Positions 53,041 to 62,582 of a DNA stretch of 64,000 nt are shown in pieces. This stretch comes from an uncultured Prevotellaceae bacterium (lineage in GTDB: Bacteria > Bacteroidota > Bacteroidia > Bacteroidales > Bacteroidaceae), in the NCBI GenBank assembly GCA_902776545.1, contig CACYQO010000033.1, forward strand, positions 1 to 64,000, given 5' to 3'. The stretch's first letter is position 1, and every line of letters starts with the position of its first letter. The notes below the pieces were generated by a model that was not told the origin of the DNA, ran no database searches, and saw only the letters and a program-made list of their open reading frames with translations. The position numbers and the translations under genes were made by a program.

Positions 53041-55816
53041 AAGACTTAACGACATAGTAAAAGAGCGGATCCTTGTTCTCGACGGAGCGATGGGAACGAA
53101 GATACAGGGCTATGGTCTCACTGAACAGGATTTCAGGGGAGACCGTTTTCAGGATGTGCCTGGGTTGCTGAAAGGCAACAACGACGTGCTCTCCCTGACT
53201 CGTCCTGACGTCATCGCAGACATTCATCGTCAGTATCTTGAAGTGGGTGCCGACATTATCTCGACCAACACCTTCAGCAGCCAACGCATCTCTCAGGCCG
53301 ACTATCATCTGGGCGACTATGCCTATGAGATGGCCTACGAGGGTGCGAGGATTGCCCGTCGGGTGGCAGATGAATTCTCAACTCCGGAGAAACCTCGATT
53401 TGTGGCAGGCTCTGCGGGCCCGACGAATAAGACTTGTTCGATGTCGCCCGATGTGAATGACCCCGCTGCCAGAGATCTTACCTACGATGAGCTGGTTAAG
53501 GCTTATCTCGAACAGATGAATGGTCTGATTGCCGGTGGCGTGGATGCCCTGCTGATAGAGACCATCTTCGATACACTGAATGCCAAGGCAGCTGTCGATG
53601 CTGCGATGCAGGCGATGGTGAAACAGGGCAGGGAGGTGCCTATCATGCTCTCCGTGACCATCAGCGATCTGGCGGGACGTACGCTCAGCGGTCAAACGCT
53701 CGATGCATTCCTGGCCAGTGTCAGCAGCTATCCGATATTCTCCGTCGGTCTGAACTGTTCGTTTGGTGCCGATCAGATGAAACCTTATCTGCGAGAACTT
53801 GCCCGGAAGGCTCCTTATTATATTACCAGTCATCCCAACGCAGGACTGCCAAATTCCATGGGACTCTATGACGAAACGGCAGAGACGATGGCTCCCAAGA
53901 TCGGTGAGATCATTGACGAAGGATTAGTGAATGTCATCGGTGGCTGTTGTGGTACTGATGAAACGTTCATCGCCAAGTATGTGCCGTTGGTTCAAGGCAA
54001 GCAGCCCCATGTGCCTGTTAGGCGGAGCGACTATATGTGGCTCTCAGGACTGGAACTGTTGGAGGTTAGTCCCGAAGTGCATTTCGTGAATGTCGGCGAA
54101 CGCTGTAATGTGGCTGGATCACGGAAGTTCCTGCGTCTCATTAAAGAAAAAAACTACGACGAGGCATTGAGTATCGCCCGTAAACAAGTGGAAAACGGTG
54201 CCCTCGTCATCGATATCAATATGGATGACGGCTTGTTGGATGCCAAGGCGGAGATGGTGAATTTCCTCAATCGTATTTCTGCAGAGCCTGATATCGCCAA
54301 GGTGCCTGTGATGATTGACTCCTCTGACTGGGAAGTCATTTTGGCAGGTTTGAAATGCGTGCAGGGCAAGGCCATCGTCAATTCCATCTCACTCAAAGAA
54401 GGTGAAGAACGATTCATCGCCCATGCGCAGGATGTGAAGCGGCTGGGTGCTGCTGTGGTGGTGATGTGTTTCGACGAACAGGGACAGGCCACCACCTATG
54501 AGCGTCGTATTGAGATTGCCCAGCGAGCTTATAAGCTCCTGACGGAAAGAGTAGAAATGCTACCGCAGGATATCATCTTTGATCCGAATGTGTTGGCTGT
54601 GGCTACAGGTATGGAGGAACATGATGCCTATGCTGCCGACTTCATTAGGGCGACGGCATGGATTCACGAGAATTTGCCTGGTGCGCATATCAGTGGTGGC
54701 ATCAGTAACCTCTCATTCTCTTTCCGTGGCAACAACTACATCCGCGAGGCAATGCATGCCGTTTTCCTCTATCACGCCATAGGGAAAGGCATGGACTTTG
54801 GTATTGTAAATCCTTCATCAAAAGTTACATACAATGATATCCCTCAAGATCAGCTTGAAATCATCGAGGATGTTATTCTGAATAGAAAGAAGGATGCAGC
54901 TGATCGTCTGACGCAATTGGCGGACGAATTAATGAGTAATGAGAAATTAGGAATGAGTAATGATGATTACACTCAAGGCGGAAAGAACGGCATGCAAGGT
55001 AACCAACATTCCTCATCTCTCATTCCTCATTCCTCATTATCTATTGAGGAACGCCTCTCACAGGCATTGGTGAAAGGTATCGGCGACCATCTGGAAGAAG
55101 ACTTGAAAGAAGCACTTGAGAAATATCCCAAGGCCGTGAATATCATCGAAGGTCCTCTGATGGCAGGCATGAACACCGTAGGACAACTCTTCGGTGAAGG
55201 TAAGATGTTCCTGCCACAGGTTGTGAAAACCGCCCGAACGATGAAGCAGGCTGTGAGTATTCTCCAGCCCTATATCGAAGCAGACAAGGCGGAAGGCGGA
55301 AAACGTGCAGGAAAAGTCTTATTGGCTACTGTCAAAGGCGACGTGCATGATATCGGTAAGAACATCGTCGGTGTGGTGATGTCGTGCAATAATTACGAAA
55401 TCATCGACATGGGAGTGATGGTGCCTGCAGAACAGATTGTGCGTAAGGCCAAAGAAGAACAGGTGGATATCATCGGACTCAGTGGTCTGATCACTCCCAG
55501 TCTGGAAGAGATGGTCAATGTAGCTCGTGAACTGCAACGCGCAGGCATGGATATTCCCATCATGATCGGTGGTGCCACAACAAGTGAGCTGCATGTGGCC
55601 TTGAAGATTGCACCTGTCTATGCAGGACCGGTGGTGTGGCTGAAGGATGCCTCGCAGAATGCCCTTGTGGCTGCAAGGTTGTTGAACGACGGTAAACAGA
55701 TGGAACACGAGCTGATAGAAAAATATCAGAAACTGCGTGACGACTATCAGCAGTCTCAGGATGAACTCCTGTCACTCGAGGAAGCCAGGAAACAGAAATT
55801 GAATTTGTTTGATTAA
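53036..55816 (+). CDS. metH: cobalamin-dependent methionine synthase, lacking the reactivation domain, with repeat insert
   Basis: 926 residues. Homocysteine domain (1-320, zinc Cys in GLNCSFG and GGCCGTD), methyltetrahydrofolate pterin domain (about 345-620, with EALSIARKQVENGALVIDINMDDG), cap helices (about 670-760) and the B12-binding domain with GDVHDIGKNIVGVVM. It ends soon after, about 300 residues shorter than E. coli MetH, so the AdoMet-dependent reactivation domain is absent and could be a separate gene. Residues about 635-670 are a linker insert encoded by a mirror-image array (54928-55041). The start is GTG 53036 at the end of a repeat; no ATG is upstream in the frame. Confidence 0.95.
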   Translation: MKRLNDIVKERILVLDGAMGTKIQGYGLTEQDFRGDRFQDVPGLLKGNNDVLSLTRPDVIADIHRQYLEVGADIISTNTFSSQRISQADYHLGDYAYEMAYEGARIARRVADEFSTPEKPRFVAGSAGPTNKTCSMSPDVNDPAARDLTYDELVKAYLEQMNGLIAGGVDALLIETIFDTLNAKAAVDAAMQAMVKQGREVPIMLSVTISDLAGRTLSGQTLDAFLASVSSYPIFSVGLNCSFGADQMKPYLRELARKAPYYITSHPNAGLPNSMGLYDETAETMAPKIGEIIDEGLVNVIGGCCGTDETFIAKYVPLVQGKQPHVPVRRSDYMWLSGLELLEVSPEVHFVNVGERCNVAGSRKFLRLIKEKNYDEALSIARKQVENGALVIDINMDDGLLDAKAEMVNFLNRISAEPDIAKVPVMIDSSDWEVILAGLKCVQGKAIVNSISLKEGEERFIAHAQDVKRLGAAVVVMCFDEQGQATTYERRIEIAQRAYKLLTERVEMLPQDIIFDPNVLAVATGMEEHDAYAADFIRATAWIHENLPGAHISGGISNLSFSFRGNNYIREAMHAVFLYHAIGKGMDFGIVNPSSKVTYNDIPQDQLEIIEDVILNRKKDAADRLTQLADELMSNEKLGMSNDDYTQGGKNGMQGNQHSSSLIPHSSLSIEERLSQALVKGIGDHLEEDLKEALEKYPKAVNIIEGPLMAGMNTVGQLFGEGKMFLPQVVKTARTMKQAVSILQPYIEADKAEGGKRAGKVLLATVKGDVHDIGKNIVGVVMSCNNYEIIDMGVMVPAEQIVRKAKEEQVDIIGLSGLITPSLEEMVNVARELQRAGMDIPIMIGGATTSELHVALKIAPVYAGPVVWLKDASQNALVAARLLNDGKQMEHELIEKYQKLRDDYQQSQDELLSLEEARKQKLNLFD
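54928..55041. repeat. mirror-image array of TCATTCC/GGAATGA words inside metH
   Basis: AATGAGT, AATGAGA and GGAATGAG words at 54928-54964, a spacer of about 40 bp, then the inverse CATTCCTC, TCATTCC and CTCATTA words at 55007-55041. Confidence 0.85.
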
Positions 55817-55820
55817 AGAT

Positions 55821-57302
55821 ATGAAGAAGATAGTATTAATGGTGATGGCCTGTATGATGGCCATAGTGGCAGAAGCCCAGAAAAGGGAAATGCGTGGTGC
55901 ATGGATACAGTGCGTCAATGGACAGTTCCAAGGCATGGGCAAACAACGGATGCAGCAGACACTGACCTACCAGCTCGATGAGTTGAAGAAAGACGGTGTG
56001 AACGTCATCATCTTCCAGGTTCGTCCTGAATGCGATGCTCTCTATGAGAGTAGAATTGAGCCGTGGAGCCGTTTTCTGACAGGCAAGCAGGGTGTGGCAC
56101 CTTCGCCTTATTGGGATCCTTTGCAGTGGATGGTAGATGAGTGTCATAGGCGTGGCATGGAACTCCACGCCTGGATCAATCCTTACCGTGCGAAGACCAA
56201 GGGCACGAAGCAGTTGGCTGCCAACCATATTGCTGTTCGCCAACCCATGAACTGTTTTGCCTACGACGAGATGTTCCTCCTAAATCCGGGCATTCCTGAG
56301 AACCGTGACTATATCTGTAAGGTAGTGAAGGATATCGTCAGCCGTTATGATGTTGACGGTCTACACATGGACGACTATTTCTATCCCTATCCTGTCAAGG
56401 GTGAAAGTATTCCCGACGACGAGTTGTTTTGGAAGTACTCCAATGGTATCAAGGATCAAGGAGACTGGCGCAGATATAACGTGAACCTCTTTATCGAACA
56501 GGTCTATAAGACCATCCACGAGACAAAGCCCTGGGTGAAGGTGGGTATCTCGCCTTTCGGCATCTATCGCAACAGAAGCACCTCGTATGTCGGCAGTAAT
56601 ACCAGTGGCACCCAAAATTACGATGACCTCTATGCCGACGTGCTGATGTGGGTGAACAATGGCTGGCTTGACTACTGCGTGCCCCAGATTTATTGGGAGA
56701 TCGGTAACAGGGCAGCAGACTATGATACATTGATTAAATGGTGGAACCAGTATGCTTCAGCCCGTCCGCTGATCATCGGTGAAGATGTGGAGCGCACGGC
56801 CAAGGCCCGTGATCTGAGGAATCCGCAGGTTCATCAGCAGGCTGCAAAAATGGCTCTCCACCGTCAGATGAACAATGTGCAAGGAACGGTGCTTTGGTAT
56901 GCCAAGGCGGCTGTCGACAATATCGGCAACTATGGTGGCAATCTGCGTAATGTCTATTGGAAATATCCTGCTCTCCAGCCTGAGATGCCATTCATCGACA
57001 ACAAGGCTCCCAAGAAAGTCAGAAAGCTGAAACCCATATGGACAGAAGATGGCTATGTGCTCTTCTGGAAGGCTCCGAAAGGAGAGAACTGGAACGACAA
57101 GGCCGTGAAGTATGTGGTCTATCGTTTCCGCAAGGGTGAGCGTCAGGACTTCGAGAATCCTGCCAAAATCTTCGCTATTACCCAGCAACCTTTTATTAAG
57201 TTGCCCTATATGAACGGTTCCCAGAAATGGGTGTATGCCGTCACTGCCCTCGACCGTCTGCAGAACGAGAGCAAGGCTGTGAAGAAGAAAGTGTCCCTTT
57301 AA
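55821..57302 (+). CDS. GHL10-type glycoside hydrolase-like protein (PF02638 type)
   Basis: 493 residues. Signal peptide (ending VAEAQ), then the GHL10/DUF187 TIM-barrel-like fold: KREMRGAWIQCVNG, LKKDGVNVIIFQVRPECDALYES, ECHRRGMELHAWINPYRAK, DVDGLHMDDYFYPYP and GISPFGIYRN, then a C-terminal beta domain (about 400-493). Exported; catalytic acids likely among the Asp residues of GLHMDDYFYP. Substrate unknown; envelope glycan has been suggested for the family. Confidence 0.85.
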   Translation: MKKIVLMVMACMMAIVAEAQKREMRGAWIQCVNGQFQGMGKQRMQQTLTYQLDELKKDGVNVIIFQVRPECDALYESRIEPWSRFLTGKQGVAPSPYWDPLQWMVDECHRRGMELHAWINPYRAKTKGTKQLAANHIAVRQPMNCFAYDEMFLLNPGIPENRDYICKVVKDIVSRYDVDGLHMDDYFYPYPVKGESIPDDELFWKYSNGIKDQGDWRRYNVNLFIEQVYKTIHETKPWVKVGISPFGIYRNRSTSYVGSNTSGTQNYDDLYADVLMWVNNGWLDYCVPQIYWEIGNRAADYDTLIKWWNQYASARPLIIGEDVERTAKARDLRNPQVHQQAAKMALHRQMNNVQGTVLWYAKAAVDNIGNYGGNLRNVYWKYPALQPEMPFIDNKAPKKVRKLKPIWTEDGYVLFWKAPKGENWNDKAVKYVVYRFRKGERQDFENPAKIFAITQQPFIKLPYMNGSQKWVYAVTALDRLQNESKAVKKKVSL

Positions 57303-57314
57303 AAACAGATAGTG

Positions 57315-57956
57315 ATGAGACAGATCGTCGGACTGATGATGGCCGTACTCTTATTGGCGGCCTGCGGTGGTGGACGGAGATTGTCGCCCGAAGAACTCCA
57401 GCATAAGCTGGACAGTGTCAAAGCTTTGGAGATCAAGGAGAGGCTTGCCTTGCAAGGGGTGAACCTTGAGGCGTCGGACAATCCTCTGAAACTCTTCTAC
57501 GACAGTCTTGAGATTCAGTCGCTGCCCATCAGTTATAACGAGGACTATGTCAACTTCCTGCCGGCCTTCAAGGATGTCACACCAGAGATCGTCTCTTATA
57601 TGGAACTCATAGAATGCAAACATCCGAAGGCTGTGGCCCTGCCTGAGAGTGTGGGAGCCAGACTTATGATCATGGCTGCCGACGAGACCGATGGGCATTA
57701 TTCCCTCTGGCTTTATTCGCTCGACGATGATTATGTGCCTGTGGATAAACTGTGCCTCTATGCCGTCGATGATATGGACCCCGAAGATGTAGTCGACTTC
57801 GGCGAGGAACAGTTCGTGCAGTATTTTTCCATCACGAGCGACTATGAAATCCGTCTGATGGACTACACAAAAAAACAGTATCGGGCTCGTCTGGAAGAGG
57901 TGTATCATGTCGACGAATCCCGCAGGTTTGCCCTTGCTTCGAGTAGGGCGGAATAG
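57315..57956 (+). CDS. hypothetical lipoprotein
   Basis: 213 residues. Signal peptide with lipobox LAAC (Cys near 17), then an acidic, Leu/Asp-rich mature part of unknown fold (LQHKLDSVKALEIKERLALQG, VSYMELIECKHPKAV). The start is ATG 57315; GTG 57312 is adjacent. Follows the GHL10 gene by 12 bp. Not recognised; no function proposed. Confidence 0.65.
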   Translation: MRQIVGLMMAVLLLAACGGGRRLSPEELQHKLDSVKALEIKERLALQGVNLEASDNPLKLFYDSLEIQSLPISYNEDYVNFLPAFKDVTPEIVSYMELIECKHPKAVALPESVGARLMIMAADETDGHYSLWLYSLDDDYVPVDKLCLYAVDDMDPEDVVDFGEEQFVQYFSITSDYEIRLMDYTKKQYRARLEEVYHVDESRRFALASSRAE

Positions 57957-58032
57957 GCTGTGGTTCGCAAACGATTACGACTATTTTCCTAAAAAATACT
58001 TAATTTCTGACCTAAGGTTTTTATTTTTTTCG

Positions 58033-58040
58033 TACCTTTG
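58033..58040 (+). promoter_or_regulatory. rseC-rnf operon promoter box
   Basis: TACCTTTG; the transcript would begin near 58046, very close to the GTG chosen as rseC start. Confidence 0.6.
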
Positions 58041-58044
58041 CAAG

Positions 58045-58455
58045 GTGCATAATAAGATCAGTCATTCAGGAATCGTAGAGTCAGTCGCTGACGGATGTGT
58101 CAAGGTGCGCATTCTTCAAGCTTCAGCATGTGGAGCCTGTAAGGTGGCGGGGCATTGCCATGCGGCAGAATCTAAGGAGAAAATCGTTGAGGTTTGCTGC
58201 TGTGATACAGCAGCGTACACGACGGGCCAGGAAGTGATAGTCTCCACTTCGGGAGCTGTTGCAAGCCGGGCACTACTGTTAGGATTTGGGATTCCGTTCC
58301 TGGTGCTGGTGGGTGTACTGGTGATAGTTTTGCTGTTGACGGGCAACGATGGTCTCTCGGCCCTCTGTGGCTTGGCAGCTCTCGTGCCATATTATGGTAT
58401 CCTCTATCTCTGCCGTGATCGTATCAGCAGGCAGTTGACGTTCTATCTGGAATAA
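58045..58455 (+). CDS. rseC: SoxR-reducing-system protein RseC-like
   Basis: 136 residues from GTG 58045. Four-Cys cluster ASACGACKVAGHCHAAESKEK (as in RseC; the cysteines may bind a cofactor), then two membrane segments (about 75-95 and 100-120). Stands before rnfB as in other Bacteroidetes. A longer frame from 57907 would overlap the preceding gene and the promoter, so I reject it. The short leader makes the start uncertain; an earlier position in VHNKISHSGIVESV is not possible without a longer mRNA. Confidence 0.85.
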   Translation: MHNKISHSGIVESVADGCVKVRILQASACGACKVAGHCHAAESKEKIVEVCCCDTAAYTTGQEVIVSTSGAVASRALLLGFGIPFLVLVGVLVIVLLLTGNDGLSALCGLAALVPYYGILYLCRDRISRQLTFYLE

Positions 58456-58487
58456 TCATAACAAACTAAAACAAATAAGAAAACTTT

Positions 58488-59504
58488 ATGAATTTCATCT
58501 TGATTGCAGTAATTGTCTTGGGAGCCATCGGACTGATAGCCGCTATCGTCCTGTTTGCCGCCTCCAAGAAGTTTGCTGTCTATGAAGATCCCCGCATTGC
58601 ACAGGTCAGTGAGTTACTGCCTGGCGCGAACTGTGGCGGATGTGGATTCCCAGGCTGTAGCGGTATGGCCGATGCTCTCGTGAAAGGGGCTGACGCCGGC
58701 AGCATCGAAGGACTGTCCTGTCCTGTCGGTGGTGCGGAGACCATGGGAAAGGTGGCCGATCTGTTGGGGATGGCGATAGCTAATTCTGAGCCGATGGTGG
58801 CCGTGGTGAGATGTAATGGCACCTGTGAGCATCGGGCAAAGATTGCCGAGTACGCCGGACTGCGTACCTGTGCTGCGATGCATGCTTGTGGTGCTGGTGA
58901 AACGGCTTGTGGCTTTGGCTGCTTGGGCTGTGGCGACTGTGCCGAGGCCTGTCAGTTTGATGCCATCAAGGTCAACCCTGAGACAGGTGTTCCTGAGGTC
59001 GACGAAGAGAAGTGTACTTCTTGTGGTGCCTGTGTGAAGGCTTGTCCGCGTGGTATCATCGAACTCCGCAAGAAGGGTCCTAAGGGTAGGAGAGTCTATG
59101 TCTCCTGCGTTAACAAGGACAAGGGTCCTGCAGCGATGAAGGCCTGTGCCGTCAGTTGTATCGGTTGTGGCAAGTGTGAGAAGGAATGCCCATTCGGTGC
59201 TATTACCGTTGAGAACAACTTGGCTTACATCGACTTTACGAAATGCCGGCTCTGCCGTAAGTGTGTGACGGTTTGTCCGAAGAAAGCCATCCGTGATGTC
59301 AACTTCCCCACACCGCCTCCTGCACCGAAGCCCAAAGAGCCTGCTGAACCTAAGCCCGCAGCACCTAAGCCCGAGGCGCTAAAGCCTGAAGCACCTAAGC
59401 CCGAGGCGCCAAAGGTAGAAACTCCTGTTGAGAAGAAACCTACAAAGCCGAAGGTTTCCCGTGGTGCTATTCTTGATACAGATTCCAGTATTTCCATCAA
59501 ATAA
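58488..59504 (+). CDS. rnfB: Rnf complex subunit B (iron-sulfur protein)
   Basis: 338 residues. Membrane segment (4-24), the RnfB Cys motif GANCGGCGFPGCSGM, then ferredoxin-type clusters (GCLGCGDCAEACQFDAI, CTSCGACVKACPRGI, SCIGCGKCEKECPFGAI, CRLCRKCVTVCPKKAI). The C-terminal tail (about 275-325) is Pro/Lys/Ala/Glu-rich (KPEAPKPEAPK). Rnf couples ferredoxin and NAD to ion transport. Confidence 0.97.
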   Translation: MNFILIAVIVLGAIGLIAAIVLFAASKKFAVYEDPRIAQVSELLPGANCGGCGFPGCSGMADALVKGADAGSIEGLSCPVGGAETMGKVADLLGMAIANSEPMVAVVRCNGTCEHRAKIAEYAGLRTCAAMHACGAGETACGFGCLGCGDCAEACQFDAIKVNPETGVPEVDEEKCTSCGACVKACPRGIIELRKKGPKGRRVYVSCVNKDKGPAAMKACAVSCIGCGKCEKECPFGAITVENNLAYIDFTKCRLCRKCVTVCPKKAIRDVNFPTPPPAPKPKEPAEPKPAAPKPEALKPEAPKPEAPKVETPVEKKPTKPKVSRGAILDTDSSISIK

Positions 59505-59515
59505 AAAGAAACATT

Positions 59516-60883
59516 ATGAATATTAGAACTTTTAGTATAGGTGGAATACACCCAGAGGAGAATAAACTCACTCACGAGGCTGTGACGCAGAAAGCAGCCT
59601 TGCCCAAGCAGGCCATTTTCCCGCTCTCGCAACACATCGGAGCCCCAGCAAAGCCTGTCGTCCAGAAAGGTGACAGAGTGAAGGTTGGTACAATGATTGC
59701 TGAGGCTGGTGGTTTCGTTTCTGCTCCCATTTTCTCATCTGTCAGCGGAACTGTTGCCAAAATAGATTCCGTCATCGACGCAACAGGCTATCGCAAGCCT
59801 GCTATCATTATCACGGTGAATGGTGATGAGTGGGAAGATACCATCGACCGTTCTGACAAGTTGGAGACCGTCGAGGCTCATCCCGAACTCACTCCTGAGG
59901 AGATTGTCAATCGTATTAAGAATGCTGGTGTCGTAGGAATGGGTGGTGCCTGTTTCCCCACATTCATCAAACTCACACCTCCACCTACAGCCAAGGCTGA
60001 GTGTGTGATTATCAATGCCGTGGAGTGTGAGCCTTATATCACTGCTGACTTCCGTCTGATGATGGAACATGCCGACGAGATCCTTGTCGGTCTCGAACTT
60101 CTGATGAAGGCAGCCAAGGTCACTACCGGATATATCGGCATCGAGACTAACAAACCTGCCGCCATCGAACTCCTTACGAAGAAATGTGCCGAAAAGTTCA
60201 GTGGCTCAACGTATCACGTTGAGGTAGTCCCTCTGAAGCAGCGCTATCCACAAGGTGGTGAGAAACAGCTCGTCGATGCCGTCATCCAGCGTCAGGTGCC
60301 TGCACCTCCTGCTATCCCTGTGAACGTTGGTGCTATTGTGCAGAACGTGGGTACTGCTTTTGCAGTCTATGAGGCTGTGATGAAGCGTAAGCCTCTCTTC
60401 GAACGTTACACCACTGTCACAGGTAAGCGTCTAGCCCATCCCGGCAATTTCCTCGTACGTATGGGAACGCCGATGAAGGATCTCATCGATGCCTGTGGCG
60501 GTATGCCTGAGGGCGACAACAAACTGTTGGCTGGTGGTCCGATGATGGGTAAGGCTCTGACATCCGTCGAGGTGCCCATCTGCAAGGGAACTAATTCTGT
60601 GACAATCATCTCCGACGATGAGGCCCGTCGCAAGGAGCCCCAGCCTTGCATCCGTTGTGCTAAATGTGTCGGTGTGTGTCCGATGGGCTTGGAACCCTAT
60701 CTCCTTGCAAAACTCTCCGAGGTGAAGAACTGGGATCGCTGTGAGCATGAGGATATTGTCAGCTGCATCGAGTGTGGCTCGTGCCAGTTTACCTGTCCAG
60801 CCCATCGTCCGTTGCTCGACAATATCCGTCAGGGCAAAGCCACCGTCATGGGTATCATCCGTAGCCGTGCTGCTAAGAAATAA
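59516..60883 (+). CDS. rnfC: Rnf complex subunit C
   Basis: 455 residues. Full RnfC: GGACFPTFIKL (NAD/FMN region), NAVECEPYITAD, and two C-terminal [4Fe-4S] motifs CIRCAKCVGVCP and CIECGSCQFTCPA. Peripheral subunit that passes electrons to NAD. Next gene follows a TAAATCG array; the stop TAA (60881-60883) is inside it. Confidence 0.97.
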   Translation: MNIRTFSIGGIHPEENKLTHEAVTQKAALPKQAIFPLSQHIGAPAKPVVQKGDRVKVGTMIAEAGGFVSAPIFSSVSGTVAKIDSVIDATGYRKPAIIITVNGDEWEDTIDRSDKLETVEAHPELTPEEIVNRIKNAGVVGMGGACFPTFIKLTPPPTAKAECVIINAVECEPYITADFRLMMEHADEILVGLELLMKAAKVTTGYIGIETNKPAAIELLTKKCAEKFSGSTYHVEVVPLKQRYPQGGEKQLVDAVIQRQVPAPPAIPVNVGAIVQNVGTAFAVYEAVMKRKPLFERYTTVTGKRLAHPGNFLVRMGTPMKDLIDACGGMPEGDNKLLAGGPMMGKALTSVEVPICKGTNSVTIISDDEARRKEPQPCIRCAKCVGVCPMGLEPYLLAKLSEVKNWDRCEHEDIVSCIECGSCQFTCPAHRPLLDNIRQGKATVMGIIRSRAAKK

Positions 60884-60916
60884 ATCGTAAATCGTAAATT
60901 TGTAAATCGTAAATAT
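60881..60916 (+). repeat. TAAATCG 7-bp array between rnfC and rnfD
   Basis: TAAATCG words with one TAAATTTG; rnfC stop inside. Confidence 0.85.
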
Positions 60917-60920
60917 AACG

Positions 60921-61925
60921 ATGAGTAAATTAATTGTTTCATTATCGCCACATGCCCACGGCACTGATACAGTGGAGCGCAACATGTACGGTGTGATCAT
61001 CGCCCTGATGCCTGCACTGCTCGTGTCGTTCTACTTCTTTGGTCTGGGTTCCGTCATCGTGTGTCTGACGAGTGTGGCAGCCTGCGTTTTCTTTGAGTGG
61101 GCTATCAACAAATACATCCTCAAAAACGAGAGGAATACCATCCTCGACGGCTCGGCTGCTCTGACAGGTCTGTTGTTGGGCATGAACCTTCCGTCGAACC
61201 TTCCCGTCTGGATCATCATCATCGGTGCGCTCTTCGCCATCGGTGTGGCTAAGATGACTTTCGGCGGACTTGGTAATAACATCTTCAACCCTGCATTGGT
61301 AGGTCGTTGTGCTTTGCTCGTGGCTTTCCCCGCACAGATGACATCGTGGCCGTTGCCTGGTCAGTGGCTCAGTTATACTGATGCTGAGACAGGCGCTACA
61401 CCACTTGAACTGATGCAACAAGCCGTCAAGAGTGGCAATATGGATTTGCTTGCACAGTTGCCAGACTCGTTCTCGCTGCTCTTTGCTGATCTCTCGCTCA
61501 ATGGAGGTGCCGGTACCATTGGTGAGGTCTGCGACCTGGCACTGATTGCCGGTTTGGTATTCATGCTCTGGCGTAAGATCATCACATGGCACATCCCTGT
61601 CTCGATTATTGGTACGGTGTTTGTGCTCAGTGGTCTGCTTCATTTGGCTAATCCCGTTTATGCTGACCCTGGCGTGGTGATTCTTTCCGGTGGTCTGATG
61701 CTCGGTGCTATCTTCATGGCTACAGACTATGTGACTTCGCCGATGACGCCGAAGGGACAACTCATCTATGGTGTCTGCATCGGCTTCCTTACCATTGTCA
61801 TTCGTAACTGGGGTGCCTATCCTGAGGGTATGTCGTTCGCCATTCTCATCATGAATGCGTTCACGCCCCTCATCAACAATTATGTGAAACCCAAGCGCTT
61901 CGGTGAAGTGCCTGCCAAATCGTAA
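60921..61925 (+). CDS. rnfD: Rnf complex subunit D
   Basis: 334 residues. Multi-pass membrane protein (about 8-9 helices) with the FMN-attachment Thr in ETGATPLELMQ near residue 157. Long hydrophobic runs and LGMNLPSNLPVWIIIIGALF are typical. Confidence 0.95.
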   Translation: MSKLIVSLSPHAHGTDTVERNMYGVIIALMPALLVSFYFFGLGSVIVCLTSVAACVFFEWAINKYILKNERNTILDGSAALTGLLLGMNLPSNLPVWIIIIGALFAIGVAKMTFGGLGNNIFNPALVGRCALLVAFPAQMTSWPLPGQWLSYTDAETGATPLELMQQAVKSGNMDLLAQLPDSFSLLFADLSLNGGAGTIGEVCDLALIAGLVFMLWRKIITWHIPVSIIGTVFVLSGLLHLANPVYADPGVVILSGGLMLGAIFMATDYVTSPMTPKGQLIYGVCIGFLTIVIRNWGAYPEGMSFAILIMNAFTPLINNYVKPKRFGEVPAKS

Positions 61926-61949
61926 ATCGTAAATCAGTAAATCGTAAAT
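61921..61949 (+). repeat. TAAATCG 7-bp array between rnfD and rnfG
   Basis: TAAATCG, TAAATCA and TAAATGA words; the rnfD stop (61923-61925) is in it. Confidence 0.85.
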
Positions 61950-61955
61950 GACATT

Positions 61956-62579
61956 ATGAAGAAGCTTGAATCTACATTGACGAATATGGTGCTGGCACTC
62001 ACAGGTGTGGCAGTCATCATGGGTGGTATCCTCGCTTACGTGAACCACCTGACTGAAGGTCCCATCAATGCCCAAAAGGCAAAAGCCCTTGCCGATGGTA
62101 TCAAGACAGTGATGTGTGTTGACAACCTGACTGTCAACAAGACCGATACCGTGCAGACAAAAGGTCCCAAGGGCAAGGATGTCACCTTTATCATCTATCA
62201 GACGAAAGACGCACAGGGAAAAGATCTCGGTGCGGCTGTGGAGACTATTGCCAACGGTTTCGGTGGCGAGCTGAAACTGCTTGTGGGTTTCGCCCCAGAT
62301 GGCAAGATTCTCGGTTATACCCTGCTCGAACATGCTGAGACACCGGGGCTCGGTGCCAAGGCTGACAAGTGGTTCCAGAAGGGCGAGAAAGGTGACATCA
62401 TCGGAAAGACGCCCGCAGAACCTCTGACCGTCTCGAAGGACGGTGGACAAGTGGATGCCATCACGGCCTCTACCATCACCAGCCGTGCCTTCCTCTTCGC
62501 AGTGAACAGTGCTTATAACGCTTACAAGGCCACTCCCGCCACCGACGGCGAAACCGGAGCGACAAAACAAGAGAAATAG
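61956..62579 (+). CDS. rnfG: Rnf complex subunit G
   Basis: 207 residues. N-terminal membrane anchor (LVLALTGVAVIMGGILAYVNHL), then FMN-binding domain with LGYTLLEHAETPGLG and the covalent-FMN Thr in DAITASTITSRA near 170. The last 20 residues are Thr/Ala/Glu-rich. Confidence 0.95.
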   Translation: MKKLESTLTNMVLALTGVAVIMGGILAYVNHLTEGPINAQKAKALADGIKTVMCVDNLTVNKTDTVQTKGPKGKDVTFIIYQTKDAQGKDLGAAVETIANGFGGELKLLVGFAPDGKILGYTLLEHAETPGLGAKADKWFQKGEKGDIIGKTPAEPLTVSKDGGQVDAITASTITSRAFLFAVNSAYNAYKATPATDGETGATKQEK

Positions 62580-62582
62580 AAT

